Assembly (NCBI RefSeq): GCF_021556395.1
Contig: NZ_JAKGCS010000024.1
Span: 434,001-498,000, forward strand
Source: Acuticoccus kalidii
GTDB taxonomy: Bacteria > Pseudomonadota > Alphaproteobacteria > Rhizobiales > Amorphaceae
Length of the DNA: 64,000 bases
Direction of reading: 5' to 3'
A program made the position numbers and the translations under genes. Position 1 is the first letter of the stretch, and every line of letters starts with the position of its first letter. The notes under the pieces were generated by a model. It was not told where the DNA came from. It did no database searches and saw only the letters and a list, made by a program, of their open reading frames with translations. Positions 17,571 through 28,260 of this stretch are shown here, piece by piece.

Positions 17571-18335
17571 TCAGATCGAGATGCTGCGGATGCCGGACGT
17601 CGACTTGCGAAAGGTGGCGATCTCGGTCGCGACGCCGATCTTGTAGCCGACCTGCCGGACGGTCACGATCGTGTCGGGCGGCAGCTTCTTGCGCAGCCGG
17701 GCGACGGTGCTGTCGATCGCACGGTCGAACGCATCGACATCGTCGCCCCGCGTGAGGATCAGCGCGTCCCGCGTCAGGACGCGGCCATTGGCTTGCGCGA
17801 GTGCGGCGAGGATCGCGAACTCGCCCTGTGTCAGCGGGATCGGCTGCCCATCCGGTCCGAGCAACACACGATCCCCGACGAGCAATTTCAACTCGCCGAT
17901 CACATAGCCGAAACTGCCCGCTTCCTCCGCCCGTTCGCCCTCCTCCTCGTGCGGCGCCTTGGCGGTTCGACGCAGGACCGTGCGGACCCTCGCGAGCAGT
18001 TCGCGCATATGGAACGGTTTGACGAGATAGTCGTCGGCCCCGATCTCGAGCCCTACGACCCGGTCGATCACATCGCCCTTTCCCGTCACCATGATGATCG
18101 GCGTGTCGCTGGTTCGCCTCAATCTGCGGGCGATCTCGAAGCCGTCCGTGCCTGGGAGATTGAGGTCGAGGGTGATGAGATCATAGCGGCGCCGGGCCAT
18201 CCGAGCCAAAAGCTCTTCTTCGTCGGCCGCTTCGTCGACGTCGAAGCCGTCCTGTTCCAGCGACCGCCGCAGCAGCGAACGGACCTTGGGGTCGTCGTCG
18301 ACGATCATGATGCATGGCTGACGCATCGAAGACAT
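17571..18335 (-). CDS. OmpR-family response regulator
   Basis: A 254-residue regulator. The receiver domain (1-120) has IVDDDPKVR, phosphoacceptor ITLDLNLPG, VTGKGD and VKPFHMREL. The winged-helix DNA-binding domain (about 150-240) has LTQGEFAILAALA and a recognition-helix region ending ARLRKKLPP. The C-terminal tail of about 20 residues is rather long for the family. ATG 18335 is preferred for GAGAGG just upstream; 18326 is an alternative. It is the only stand-alone response regulator near the hybrid kinase and is divergent from the FixK-like gene, so it could be the kinase's final target. Confidence 0.88.
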   Translation of the reverse strand: MSSMRQPCIMIVDDDPKVRSLLRRSLEQDGFDVDEAADEEELLARMARRRYDLITLDLNLPGTDGFEIARRLRRTSDTPIIMVTGKGDVIDRVVGLEIGADDYLVKPFHMRELLARVRTVLRRTAKAPHEEEGERAEEAGSFGYVIGELKLLVGDRVLLGPDGQPIPLTQGEFAILAALAQANGRVLTRDALILTRGDDVDAFDRAIDSTVARLRKKLPPDTIVTVRQVGYKIGVATEIATFRKSTSGIRSISI

Positions 18336-18470
18336 TCGCCTCTCTGACAAGAGACCTTACCTCTCAACTACAACATGCCACACGTCCGCCACGTAGCAGG
18401 CAAATACGTGCGATGTCGATCTGGTTTAAGGGCGTCCCGCCGGAGACCCGGTTTCCCTGAGGACGGCACA

Positions 18471-19154
18471 ATGATCGTTCCGAATTCCGTTCGCCCTGGC
18501 GTGGCAGAGCCGATCTGGTCAGCCCTTCCAACCCCCACGATCCGATTGGCGAGCCACGAACACCTTTTTCACGAGGGCGACCCCGCCGCCGCGATCTTCG
18601 AGATCGCGAGCGGAGTCGTCATCATTTACCGAACCGGGCTCGACGGGTGCCGGCTCATCCATGGATTGCGCTTCAAGGGGGAACTCGTCGGCGTCGGATA
18701 CGGCGAGACCTATGGTGTCAGCGCCGTCGCGGTCCGGCCGGCGACGGTGCGGCGCATCTCGCGTGCCGCGCTCGACCGGGCGATTGATGACGATCCGGGA
18801 GCGGCCCGGCGCGTGCTCGAGGCGCTCACCTCTGAGTTGATGCGGATCAGCGACCGCCTCATGGTGATCGGCAGCCGCACCGCGATCGGCCGCGTCGCGG
18901 CGTGCCTTCTCGATCTGTCGGCCCGGTCGGCTGGCGGCGGGGAAACGTTCATCCTGCCGATCTGCCGCAGCGAAATGGCGGATTATCTCGGCCTCACCAT
19001 CGAAACGGTGAGCCGGGCGATGACGCGCCTCAAAACGCTCGGCATCATCACCTTGCCACGGAGTGACACGGTGACGATCAAGGACCGCCCCGCCCTTCAG
19101 ACCCTCGCCCATGACGACGGGGACGGCGCCGCGAGAGGCAGGCTCTGCGCCTGA
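18471..19154 (+). CDS. CRP/FNR-family transcription regulator, FixK-like
   Basis: A 227-residue regulator with a cyclic-nucleotide-fold sensor half (about 20-115), a dimer helix (about 115-150) and a winged helix (155-205). The recognition helix reads LTIETVSRAMTRL: E178, S181 and R182 match the E-x-x-S-R set with which FNR and FixK read TTGA half-sites. The N-terminal cysteines of oxygen-sensing FNR are absent (only C60, C145 and C165 occur), so it is FixK-like and probably takes its signal from upstream regulators. ATG 18471 has GAGGA upstream. The 135-bp gap to the divergent OmpR gene shows no TTGA dyad. Confidence 0.87.
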   Translation: MIVPNSVRPGVAEPIWSALPTPTIRLASHEHLFHEGDPAAAIFEIASGVVIIYRTGLDGCRLIHGLRFKGELVGVGYGETYGVSAVAVRPATVRRISRAALDRAIDDDPGAARRVLEALTSELMRISDRLMVIGSRTAIGRVAACLLDLSARSAGGGETFILPICRSEMADYLGLTIETVSRAMTRLKTLGIITLPRSDTVTIKDRPALQTLAHDDGDGAARGRLCA

Positions 19155-19173
19155 GCGCCGGCACCCCGTCGCG

Positions 19174-19938
19174 TCAGATCAGCACGAACAGCCAACCGAC
19201 ACCGTAGGCGAGGCCGGCCGCGCCGGCGCCGATCGCGAAGGTCTCGAGGATCGACGTCAGCAGCGAACGCCGCGCGTGCCATGCCTTCAGAATGCCGAGG
19301 CCGATGAAACTCGTCCCCGTCATCACCGCCGCCGTCATGAACGGCGACGGCAGGCCGATCGCGAACGGCATGAGTGGGACGGAGCCGAACAGGACGAAGG
19401 CGCCGAATGTCGTCAGCGCCGCCCGCAGCGACGTGCGCCGCTGTGCGGTGAGCCCATATTCGCCGAGGAGCATGAGGTCGACCCAGGCGCGCTCGTTGGA
19501 CGTCACCGCCTCGGTCGCCGCCGAAAGGTTCGGCTCGCGAATGCCCATTTTATAAAGGATCTCGCGGACCTCGCGACGCTCCCCGTCCGGCTCACGCGCG
19601 ACCGAGCGCGCCTCGAACTCGCGCACCGCCGCATAACGCTGCTCTTCGGCGCGGGTGCTGAGATAGGCGCCGGAGGCCATCGAAAAGCCGTCCGCGACGA
19701 GATTGGCGAGCCCCAGGATGAGCGTCACCGCCGGAGAGAGCGAAGCGCCCGCGACCCCGGCGACGACGGCGAAGGTCGTCACGGTCCCATCGAAGCCGCC
19801 ATAGATCGCATCGGCGGCATAGGAGGTGGCCGTCGGGGCGGTGAGACGGGCGCGGATCGCGGCCGGCGTGTGGTCGTGGCGCAGATCGGAGCCGGTGGAG
19901 AGCCGGGAGCGCAGGAGGCGTCGTACCGTAGCGAGCAA
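19174..19938 (-). CDS. VIT1/CCC1-family metal transporter
   Basis: A protein of about 254 residues with five predicted helices. The N-terminal segment [20 protein letters not shown] is the family's signature first helix; [20 protein letters not shown] is the second, leading into a cytosolic acidic/basic metal-binding region (about 100-165). C-terminal helices include [10 protein letters not shown] and the final [10 protein letters not shown]. The family moves Fe2+ or Mn2+ across membranes. No ATG suits the frame: TTG 19938 is chosen because GGAGGCGG lies seven bases before it, with TTG 19962 as an alternative. A perfect FixK box is centred about 65 bp upstream. Confidence 0.8.
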   Translation of the reverse strand: MLATVRRLLRSRLSTGSDLRHDHTPAAIRARLTAPTATSYAADAIYGGFDGTVTTFAVVAGVAGASLSPAVTLILGLANLVADGFSMASGAYLSTRAEEQRYAAVREFEARSVAREPDGERREVREILYKMGIREPNLSAATEAVTSNERAWVDLMLLGEYGLTAQRRTSLRAALTTFGAFVLFGSVPLMPFAIGLPSPFMTAAVMTGTSFIGLGILKAWHARRSLLTSILETFAIGAGAAGLAYGVGWLFVLI

Positions 19939-19995
19939 CAGTCCGCCTCCATTGCGATGCAAACCCGATCCCTAAACGACGGGGCACAACCGGCA

Positions 19996-20009
19996 TTGAC
20001 CTCGGTCAA
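19996..20009 (-). promoter_or_regulatory. FNR/FixK box upstream of the VIT1-like gene
   Basis: TTGACCTCGGTCAA, a perfect TTGAC-N4-GTCAA dyad, lies in the divergent VIT1/ppsA region. Its distance to the VIT1-like start (about 65 bp from the centre) fits activation from -41.5. Confidence 0.68.
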
Positions 20010-20067
20010 TTCCGATCGGCCCGGTGCGCGCGCCCCGGCCGGCGACATGTCACGCATGGCGGCGCGA

Positions 20068-20081
20068 TTGACCATCATCAA
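20068..20081 (+). promoter_or_regulatory. FNR/FixK box upstream of ppsA
   Basis: TTGACCATCATCAA matches TTGAC-N4-ATCAA. Its centre (20074.5) is about 75 bp before the ppsA ATG, again consistent with a -41.5 site. Thus each divergent gene has its own box. Confidence 0.68.
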
Positions 20082-20148
20082 GCCGGTCATCCGGCCGACG
20101 GTCACGCTTCAGATGGCGGGACACCCCGCCAATTGGGGGAGGAGCGGC

Positions 20149-22548
<2,400 letters not shown>

Positions 22549-22559
22549 GACCTGACCGC

Positions 22560-23042
22560 CTAAGCCGCCGCGCGCTCCACGGAGAGCGCATCGGTGAAGG
22601 AGACGAGCTTCGCCGCCTCGGTGCCGTTCCGCCGGTCGGCGTCGGTGATCGTCACCTCGGCGATCGGCGCATGGCCGACGGCATGGCGCAAGGCGCGCAT
22701 CACACCGCCTGATCCGGCACTCGCCCCCGTCACGATGAAGCCGACATCGCCGACCGTCCCGCTCACCTCGGTGAGGTAGCCGCGCACGGGCGGCGGGAGT
22801 GCGCCCGCCCAAACCGGCGTTGCGATGACGAGGATCGGGAAATCGGCGGGCTTCTTCGCGGGCTTGTGGACCGCGCCGACGCGGCGCATCAAAGCGTCGA
22901 TCACCTTGGAGAATTTCGACCGCCTCTCGCGCGACAGCGGCACGATGCGCTCCAGCACGCCGCCAAGCCGATGCGCGACATAGCGCGCCGCGTGCGCCGT
23001 GTGACCGGTTTCGGAATAATAGACGACGAGCACCTTCGTCAT
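22560..23042 (-). CDS. Flavodoxin-like (HemG/flavodoxin-domain) protein
   Basis: A 160-residue flavodoxin-fold protein. VVYYSETGHTAHAARYVA is the FMN phosphate-binding loop; ATPVWAGALPPPVRGYL and the later TGASAGSGG are the other two FMN-contact loops. The domain type is shared by menaquinone-dependent protoporphyrinogen oxidase (HemG) and quinone or redox flavodoxins; motifs do not separate them. ATG 23042 has GAGGAG upstream, while 40 upstream in-frame residues look non-coding. A perfect FixK box lies in the divergent promoter region. Its stop is only 11 bases from the converging ppsA stop. Confidence 0.8.
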   Translation of the reverse strand: MTKVLVVYYSETGHTAHAARYVAHRLGGVLERIVPLSRERRSKFSKVIDALMRRVGAVHKPAKKPADFPILVIATPVWAGALPPPVRGYLTEVSGTVGDVGFIVTGASAGSGGVMRALRHAVGHAPIAEVTITDADRRNGTEAAKLVSFTDALSVERAAA

Positions 23043-23167
23043 GCGTGACACTCCTCGCACGGGCCGATTTGGGGTTGCCGAACGCGGGCCGGTGACGGCC
23101 TTCGGCGGACGCGCCGCCGCAGCGACTGCGCCGCCCCGACAAAATCCACGCTCCGCGCGCATCGCAA

Positions 23168-23181
23168 TTGACGGTCGTCAA
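23168..23181. promoter_or_regulatory. FNR/FixK box between the flavodoxin-like and phasin-like genes
   Basis: TTGACGGTCGTCAA is a perfect dyad centred 132 bp from the flavodoxin-like start and 99 bp from the start at 23274. It could serve either or both. Confidence 0.65.
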
Positions 23182-23273
23182 CCGACAGGAGCGCCGGCTG
23201 CCGATCCTCCCCGTCCGTTCCACGCGAGGCGCGGAGCGTCATTTGCGAGAATTGCGGGAGAAGGACAGGAACG

Positions 23274-23630
23274 ATGCCGCAGCACGAGTCGCCATGGCTC
23301 CCCATCGTCTCACCCTTCACCCTCGCACGGGACACCCCCGTCATGGCGGAGGCGAAGACGCTGTTCGGGGTGATGAGCACCGCGACGAAGGAGATCGCCT
23401 ATTTCGTCAATCTGCGCATCTCCCGTCACGCCGATCTCCAGACGGCGCTCTCACGCTGCAACTCCTATGGCGAGGCGTTCGGCTGCGTCATGGAGTTCGG
23501 CCGCCTCACATCGATCGACTACCTCCAGGAGGCCGAGCGCGCGCCCCGGATCCTCGCCCACATGCCGGCCGAGGCGATGATCGACATGGACGCCAAGATG
23601 AGACCGGAACGCGCCCCCACGATCGAATAG
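23274..23630 (+). CDS. Small helical protein, possibly phasin-like
   Basis: A 118-residue protein with no signal peptide and a mostly helical, amphipathic middle: AYFVNLRISRHADLQTALSR and CNSYGEAFGCVMEFG, followed by IDYLQEAERAP. The pattern of a helix, an R-H-x-D-L segment, a conserved Cys and an aromatic E-F/DY segment is like short phasin-related proteins that coat polyhydroxyalkanoate granules, but I cannot assign it with confidence. A good AAGGA precedes ATG 23274, and a perfect FixK box lies upstream. A PhaC-like hydrolase is nearby (27160-28260), which weakly supports a storage-polymer link. Confidence 0.6.
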   Translation: MPQHESPWLPIVSPFTLARDTPVMAEAKTLFGVMSTATKEIAYFVNLRISRHADLQTALSRCNSYGEAFGCVMEFGRLTSIDYLQEAERAPRILAHMPAEAMIDMDAKMRPERAPTIE

Positions 23631-23694
23631 GCGTGCGTCGACCGTGGGGGCGGACGACAGAACGGTGTATCGCGTCGGAGAGGCGTAAGGGTTT

Positions 23695-24783
23695 GTGACA
23701 GCGTCTCGCAACGGCTCCCATTCCGCGTGGTCGGCACGGCGCCGATGGCTCGGCGCGCAGCGCGCCGATGCCGTCGCCCAGTCGGTGCATCGCCTCCATC
23801 TGGCGGACGTTTTGCGCCGCCGCCATCCTGTCGGCAGCCTCGCCTCCCACCGCACGCTCTATGCTTATGTGTGGCGCACGACGAGCCGGCAGCAGATCCA
23901 TATCCTCGCCTTCACCTGTGTCATCGCGCCCCTCACGATGGCGCCATTGGAGCTTCAGAGGCGGATCGTCGACGATGCGATTTCCGGCGGCTCGCTCTCG
24001 CTGATCGGCCTCTATGGCGCGGTCTATCTCGCCATCTCCCTCATCCAGGGCGGCCTCAAATACGCGCTGAACATGCAAAAGGCGCTGGTGCTCGAGACGG
24101 TGGCGCGAAGCCTGCGCCTTCAGATCCTCAGCGTCAGCCGGCCTCATATCGCAGGGGGCGAGGCCGAGCCGCCGCCCAATGTCGGCACCATGGTGTCGAT
24201 GCTCCTGTCGGAGGCGGAGGATGTCGGCGGATTTGCGAGCGACAGCATCGCGGTTCCGGCGCTTCAGATCTCCACCATGTTCTGGGTCCTCGCCTACATG
24301 CTCTGGATCGAGCCGCTGATCGCAGTGCTCGCCGTCGCGATCTACCTGCCGCAGGCCGTCCTCGTGCCGCTGGTGCAGCACAAGATCAACCGCCTCATCA
24401 AGCGCAAGACCGAGCGGATGCGCCGGCTCGGCGCGACGGAAGTCCAGATCACGGGCGGTTACGGGTCGACGCGGCTCGCGCACATCCTCACCAACCACAT
24501 CTTCACGCTGCGGATGATCATCTACAGGCTCAAATATTTCCTCACGTTTCTCGGCAATTTTCTCGATGCGCTCGGGCCGATCATGGTCCTGTGCGTCGGC
24601 GGCTATCTCGTCATCGCCGAGCAGACGAGCGTTGCGACGCTCGTCGTGTTCATCTCCGGCCTGCAGCGCATTTCCGATCCGTGGGACGTGCTGATCAACT
24701 TCTTCCGCACGACGCAGATCGCCCGCGTCTCCTACGGCATGATCGACGAGGCGTTGACGGTGGCGGGCCGCCCGCGCGCCTGA
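23695..24783 (+). CDS. ABC-exporter-type membrane domain protein without ATPase
   Basis: A protein of about 362 residues resembling the six-helix membrane domain of type-IV (exporter) ABC proteins. Helix pairs appear around 67-85, 102-118, 188-225 and 275-325, and a long cytosolic helix pair contains VQHKINRLIKRKTERMRRLG. After this the protein ends (IDEALTVAGRPRA) with no Walker A, signature or Walker B motif. No ATPase gene lies within reach: the next gene is a converging glucokinase. GTG 23695 is the first start but is unsure. It may pair with a distant ATPase, act in an ATP-independent way like SbmA, or be a decayed remnant. Confidence 0.6.
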   Translation: MTASRNGSHSAWSARRRWLGAQRADAVAQSVHRLHLADVLRRRHPVGSLASHRTLYAYVWRTTSRQQIHILAFTCVIAPLTMAPLELQRRIVDDAISGGSLSLIGLYGAVYLAISLIQGGLKYALNMQKALVLETVARSLRLQILSVSRPHIAGGEAEPPPNVGTMVSMLLSEAEDVGGFASDSIAVPALQISTMFWVLAYMLWIEPLIAVLAVAIYLPQAVLVPLVQHKINRLIKRKTERMRRLGATEVQITGGYGSTRLAHILTNHIFTLRMIIYRLKYFLTFLGNFLDALGPIMVLCVGGYLVIAEQTSVATLVVFISGLQRISDPWDVLINFFRTTQIARVSYGMIDEALTVAGRPRA

Positions 24784-24792
24784 GGCGGCCAG

Positions 24793-25776
24793 TCAGGCCC
24801 GAACGTTCGCCCACCCCACCCGCGCGACATCCGGCACGAGCGTCGGGACGATGGCCGCCGCGCCGCGCAGTCCGCCATCGGCCGCCGTGATGACATGAAC
24901 GGGGATGTCGCTCAGATAACGCGCCATGCGGCCCTTCGCGACGAAGGCGGCGCGGAACACCTCGCTGTCCAGGAAATCGAGGATTTTCGGAGCGATCCCG
25001 CCGCCGAGAAAGACGCCGCCGGTCGCGCCGACCACGAGGGCGACGTCGCCGGCGACGCGGGCGAGGATCCGCACGAAGGCGTCCAGCGTGCGCGGCGCCG
25101 TGCCGCCCTCCCCGCGCCGCGCCGATTCCACGATCTCCCGCGCAGTGCGCCCCGGTCCGCCGAAGGCGATGTCGATCGCCTCCAACCCGGCGCCGGACAG
25201 CACCCGCTCGACCGAGACGTGATCGTAAAGCGCCGAAAGGTGATCGTGGATGACCCATTCTTCTTCATTGATCGCGCCGAACGTCATGTGTCCGCCCTCT
25301 CCGGGCAACCCGGTCCAGCCGCGGGCGCACGGCACGAGGCTCGCAACGCCGAAGCCGGTGCCCGGACCGAGGACCGCGAGCGTCGCGCCGTCCTCGGCGC
25401 GTCCCGCCTTGATGGCGACGAGATCGTCGGGATCGAGTTGGGGGACCGCCCGCGCCAGAGCCTCGAAATCGTTGACGAGATGGGCGCCGAACACACCCGC
25501 CACCCGCCGAATGTCCGCCTCGCTGAACGACCATGGCGCATTGGTCAGCCGCGCGGCACCGCTTTCCACCGGCCCCGCGACCGCGAGGCACGCCGTTGCG
25601 GCGTGCACGCCGGTCTCGCTCAGATAGGTGGTCAACGCGTCCTCGAAGCTGGCGAAGGCCTTCGTCGACAGCGTTCGGCGGTTTCGGATGGTGTTGCCGA
25701 AGAGATCGCAGGTGGCGAACCGCGCGTGTGTTCCGCCGATATCGCCGATCAAGGCCTCACGTGAGGTCCATGGCAT
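24793..25776 (-). CDS. glk: Glucokinase
   Basis: A 327-residue cytosolic enzyme phosphorylating glucose with ATP. LIGDIGGTHARFA is the phosphate-1 ATP loop, NDFEALARAVP carries the catalytic Asp, GPGTGFG and GEGGHMTFG form the substrate and phosphate-2 regions, and GGVFLGGGIAPKILDF is the adenosine motif. The G-E-G-G-H-x-x-F/Y form is typical of the proteobacterial Glk family, not ROK kinases. ATG 25776 has GGGAGAA upstream. It follows a phosphoribosyltransferase by 164 bp on the same strand and may share its transcript. Confidence 0.9.
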   Translation of the reverse strand: MPWTSREALIGDIGGTHARFATCDLFGNTIRNRRTLSTKAFASFEDALTTYLSETGVHAATACLAVAGPVESGAARLTNAPWSFSEADIRRVAGVFGAHLVNDFEALARAVPQLDPDDLVAIKAGRAEDGATLAVLGPGTGFGVASLVPCARGWTGLPGEGGHMTFGAINEEEWVIHDHLSALYDHVSVERVLSGAGLEAIDIAFGGPGRTAREIVESARRGEGGTAPRTLDAFVRILARVAGDVALVVGATGGVFLGGGIAPKILDFLDSEVFRAAFVAKGRMARYLSDIPVHVITAADGGLRGAAAIVPTLVPDVARVGWANVRA

Positions 25777-25940
25777 GGCGTTTCTCCCGTGCTCTGGCGT
25801 TCTGCGACGCCGATGTCGAATTCGGCGCGTGGGTCGACCATGGCGCCCCGCACCGTTCTGTCGAGGATCCTCACCCGATGGTCCGGTCGGATCCTGGTCT
25901 GGCCTTCGTGTCCGTCGCTGGTGTCGATGGGAATCCGGTG

Positions 25941-26585
25941 TCAGTTGGACAGGCTGTCGGCTTGCACGCGAAGGCGGACGACCTCCGAGTCGGACGTCTG
26001 GCTGAAATCGTTATAGTAAAGCCCCACGCCGACGAACGGCTCAGGCGTCTTCAGCGCCACCACCTCGTCGGCGATCTCGCGCAAGGCCGTCACCGCGTCT
26101 TCCGAGGCGACCGGCGCAGCGACCACGATCCGCGCCGGGTTTTGCGCTGCGACCGCCTGCGTCGCCGCGCGCATGTCGGCCCCCGTCGCGATCCCGTCAT
26201 CGACCAGAATGACGGTGCGGCCGGCAAGCACCGGCGCGGCGCAACCGGCGCGATAGAGCGCATTGCGGCGGATCAGCTCGGACCGCTCCCGCTTGGCGAC
26301 CGCCTCGATCACCTTGCGTCCGATCCCGAGCTCGGCGACGATGTCGTTGTTCAACACCTCGACATTGCCGTTGGCGATCGCGCCCATCGCGAGCTCCTCA
26401 TGACCGGGGACGCCGAGTTTGCGCACCAGCATGATGTCGAGCGGCAATTCCAGCGTGCGGGCGACCTCGAAGGCGACGGGAACCCCGCCGCGCGGGAGTG
26501 CGAGGACGATCGCATCCATTCCCCGATACTTCGTCAGCTTGGCCGCGAGCCGTCTGCCCGCCTCGCGTCGGTCCACAAAGAACAT
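25941..26585 (-). CDS. Phosphoribosyltransferase-domain protein
   Basis: A 214-residue type I phosphoribosyltransferase-fold protein. The PRPP loop is VILVDDGIATGADMRAA; ALPRGGVPVAFEVARTL and MLVRKLGVPGHEELAMGA are the other conserved segments. This stand-alone subgroup (PF00156) occurs in stress and dormancy regulons, often fused or adjacent to hydrolases; its substrate is unknown. ATG 26585 has GGGAGG six bases before it and is preferred over TTG 26600. A weak FixK-like dyad lies 63-76 bases upstream, overlapping the end of the broken NUDIX gene. Confidence 0.85.
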   Translation of the reverse strand: MFFVDRREAGRRLAAKLTKYRGMDAIVLALPRGGVPVAFEVARTLELPLDIMLVRKLGVPGHEELAMGAIANGNVEVLNNDIVAELGIGRKVIEAVAKRERSELIRRNALYRAGCAAPVLAGRTVILVDDGIATGADMRAATQAVAAQNPARIVVAAPVASEDAVTALREIADEVVALKTPEPFVGVGLYYNDFSQTSDSEVVRLRVQADSLSN

Positions 26586-26647
26586 GCCCACCTCCCGCAA
26601 AGGTTGACGGAGCGCGCTTGAAGATTGCGGCTGGCGCCGTGGTCCGT

Positions 26648-26661
26648 TTGCGATGTGTCAA
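26648..26661 (-). promoter_or_regulatory. Weak FNR/FixK-like dyad before the phosphoribosyltransferase gene
   Basis: TTGCGATGTGTCAA has the TTG-N8-CAA core with one perfect half-site (GTCAA). The centre-to-start distance is about 70 bp, the same as for the BON gene. Confidence 0.3.
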
Positions 26662-27125
26662 TCGCCTCCGAGATGCGCCTCCAGACGGTCGAGAAAGGGA
26701 AGCTGCCCGGCGAGAAGTTTGACGCGCGCCGCGTCGAGCCCGAACCAGGCGGCGCGGTCGACCTCCGGGAAGGTCTCGCTGCGCCCCGTCCCTCGCGGCC
26801 ACTCCACGGTGACGAGGCCGCCGCCCCGGATTTCGGACACCGCCGCGTCGCCTTCGAGACAGAAGGCCTCGACCGTCTTGCCGCCGGCCTGGCGAACCCG
26901 GCCGAGCGACTGGAGCGCGCCGCTCGCGGTCGTGCCGATTTCTTCCGCGAACTCCCGCCGTGCGGCGGCATCGAGCGCCTCACCCGGCTCGGCGAGGCCC
27001 TTGGGGATCGACCATGCCCCCGCATCCCTGCGACGCTAGAAGGGGCCGCCGGGGTGGACGAGCAACACCTCGACGCCCCGATCGGGTGAACGGCGGTACA
27101 TCAGGAGGGCAGCGCTTACGACCAT
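26658..27125 (-). pseudogene. NUDIX hydrolase interrupted by one in-frame amber codon
   Basis: The minus-strand frame encodes a NUDIX protein of about 155 residues with start ATG 27125 (MVVSAALLMYRRSPDRG). The N-terminal strand ends VEVLLVHPGGPF, then a TAG occurs at 27038-27036, and the same frame continues RRRDAGAWSIPKG. Next comes a complete NUDIX box, G-x5-E-x7-REFAEEIG, and the C-terminus DRLEAHLGGD. Homologues commonly have a Trp after GGPF, so a TGG-to-TAG change fits. No frame shift is needed. It is either a recent pseudogene, a suppressed codon or a sequencing error. It sits between the PhaC-like and phosphoribosyltransferase genes. Confidence 0.82.
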
Positions 27126-27159
27126 CACGGAGACGGGATATCGCGCCGGCGGCCGTCGG

Positions 27160-28260
27160 TCACGAATGGGCCATGATCCAATCGGCGATGCTCGGCCAGG
27201 TCTCGGCATTCGCGCGCCGCCCGGCGAGTACGGCGAGATGCTGGAGCCCGACGCCGATCTCCGCCGGATGCTCCACGACATCGGTGTCGACGCCGTTCAT
27301 CCTCGCGAAAAACGGGTCGACCGTGGCGCGCGGGCCGATCTCGTCCGCATCGTTCACCACCGCGAGCACCGGGGCTTTTAGGTCTTCCGGCCCGAGCGCG
27401 CGATTTTCGAGGAAAAGCTTTCCCTCGCCGAAGCGGTCTTCGCAATAGAGCCAATCGACGATCTGTTGCACGAGACGGCCGGGAAGCGGCACCTCGTCGA
27501 GGGCCCACCGCTCGATCCGAACATGGATGTCGAACGCGGCCGGGTCGGAAACGCTCAGGAATCCGTCGATCCACCGTGTCCACACGAAGGTGCTCGGAGC
27601 CAGAGCGGCGCACGATTGGGAGAGTTCCGACCCGGCGACGGTGCCAAAGCCCGACAGATGCCGCCCGTTCGCGCCGACGAGATCGCGGAACGGGCTCGAA
27701 CCCGGCGCGAAACTGAGCGGCGCGCCGAGAAGGACGAGGCCGCGCACCCTGTCCGGTCGCAGCGTCGCGGCGATGGCGGCGAGCGTTCCCCCGAGCGAAT
27801 GGCCGATCACGACCGGCGGCCCCTCGGCCGCGGCGTGCACCTCGGCCGCCTCGCTCGCGTCGGCGATCGCCTGCGCATAGGCCTCGATCCCGGCATTGCC
27901 GTCGCTTGTACCGGGCGGCCTCCATTCGAGGAGATAGACGCCGAACCCGCGATTGAGGCAGAACCGCACAACGCTCACATTCGGCAGAATATCCCAGATA
28001 TAGGGCCGCTTGATGGGTGCCGGCACCATCAGGAGCGGAACGTTTCCGCCCCCGCTCCCAGCCTCGCCGAGATAATGGCGCAAGCGCCAGCGCGGGCCTT
28101 CCGCGATGACCTCATAGGGGCACTCCCTGACGCCGAAACCGAACATGTCGAGGGTTCGCGCCTGGGTGCGGCGCCATTCGTCGATCGCCCCGTGGTGAAG
28201 AGCGCGCAGGTTCGCGAAGAGTTTCGGATCGTTGGGGGGTGGTGGCTGGTGCTGCATCAT
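27160..28260 (-). CDS. PhaC-like alpha/beta hydrolase (Ser nucleophile)
   Basis: A 366-residue protein related to polyhydroxyalkanoate synthase: LRHYLGEAG, then PLLMVPAPIKRPYIWDILP and GFGVYLLEWRPPG are hallmark segments of the PhaC-like fold. The nucleophile elbow reads GHSLGG with Ser, whereas PHA synthases use Cys (G-x-C-x-G), so it is more likely a hydrolase, thioesterase or depolymerase-like enzyme. VVNDADEIGP holds the probable Asp and GLQHLAVL the His. ATG 28260 or 28257 follows GGAGGG. It heads a leftward set with the broken NUDIX gene, the phosphoribosyltransferase and glk. Confidence 0.75.
   Translation of the reverse strand: MMQHQPPPPNDPKLFANLRALHHGAIDEWRRTQARTLDMFGFGVRECPYEVIAEGPRWRLRHYLGEAGSGGGNVPLLMVPAPIKRPYIWDILPNVSVVRFCLNRGFGVYLLEWRPPGTSDGNAGIEAYAQAIADASEAAEVHAAAEGPPVVIGHSLGGTLAAIAATLRPDRVRGLVLLGAPLSFAPGSSPFRDLVGANGRHLSGFGTVAGSELSQSCAALAPSTFVWTRWIDGFLSVSDPAAFDIHVRIERWALDEVPLPGRLVQQIVDWLYCEDRFGEGKLFLENRALGPEDLKAPVLAVVNDADEIGPRATVDPFFARMNGVDTDVVEHPAEIGVGLQHLAVLAGRRANAETWPSIADWIMAHS

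Noticed and set aside
19111..20148. 1-kb upstream extension of the ppsA reading frame
   Set aside because: It runs antisense over the VIT1-like gene, and PpsA homologues begin at the ATG with the strong GGGGGAGGAG site.
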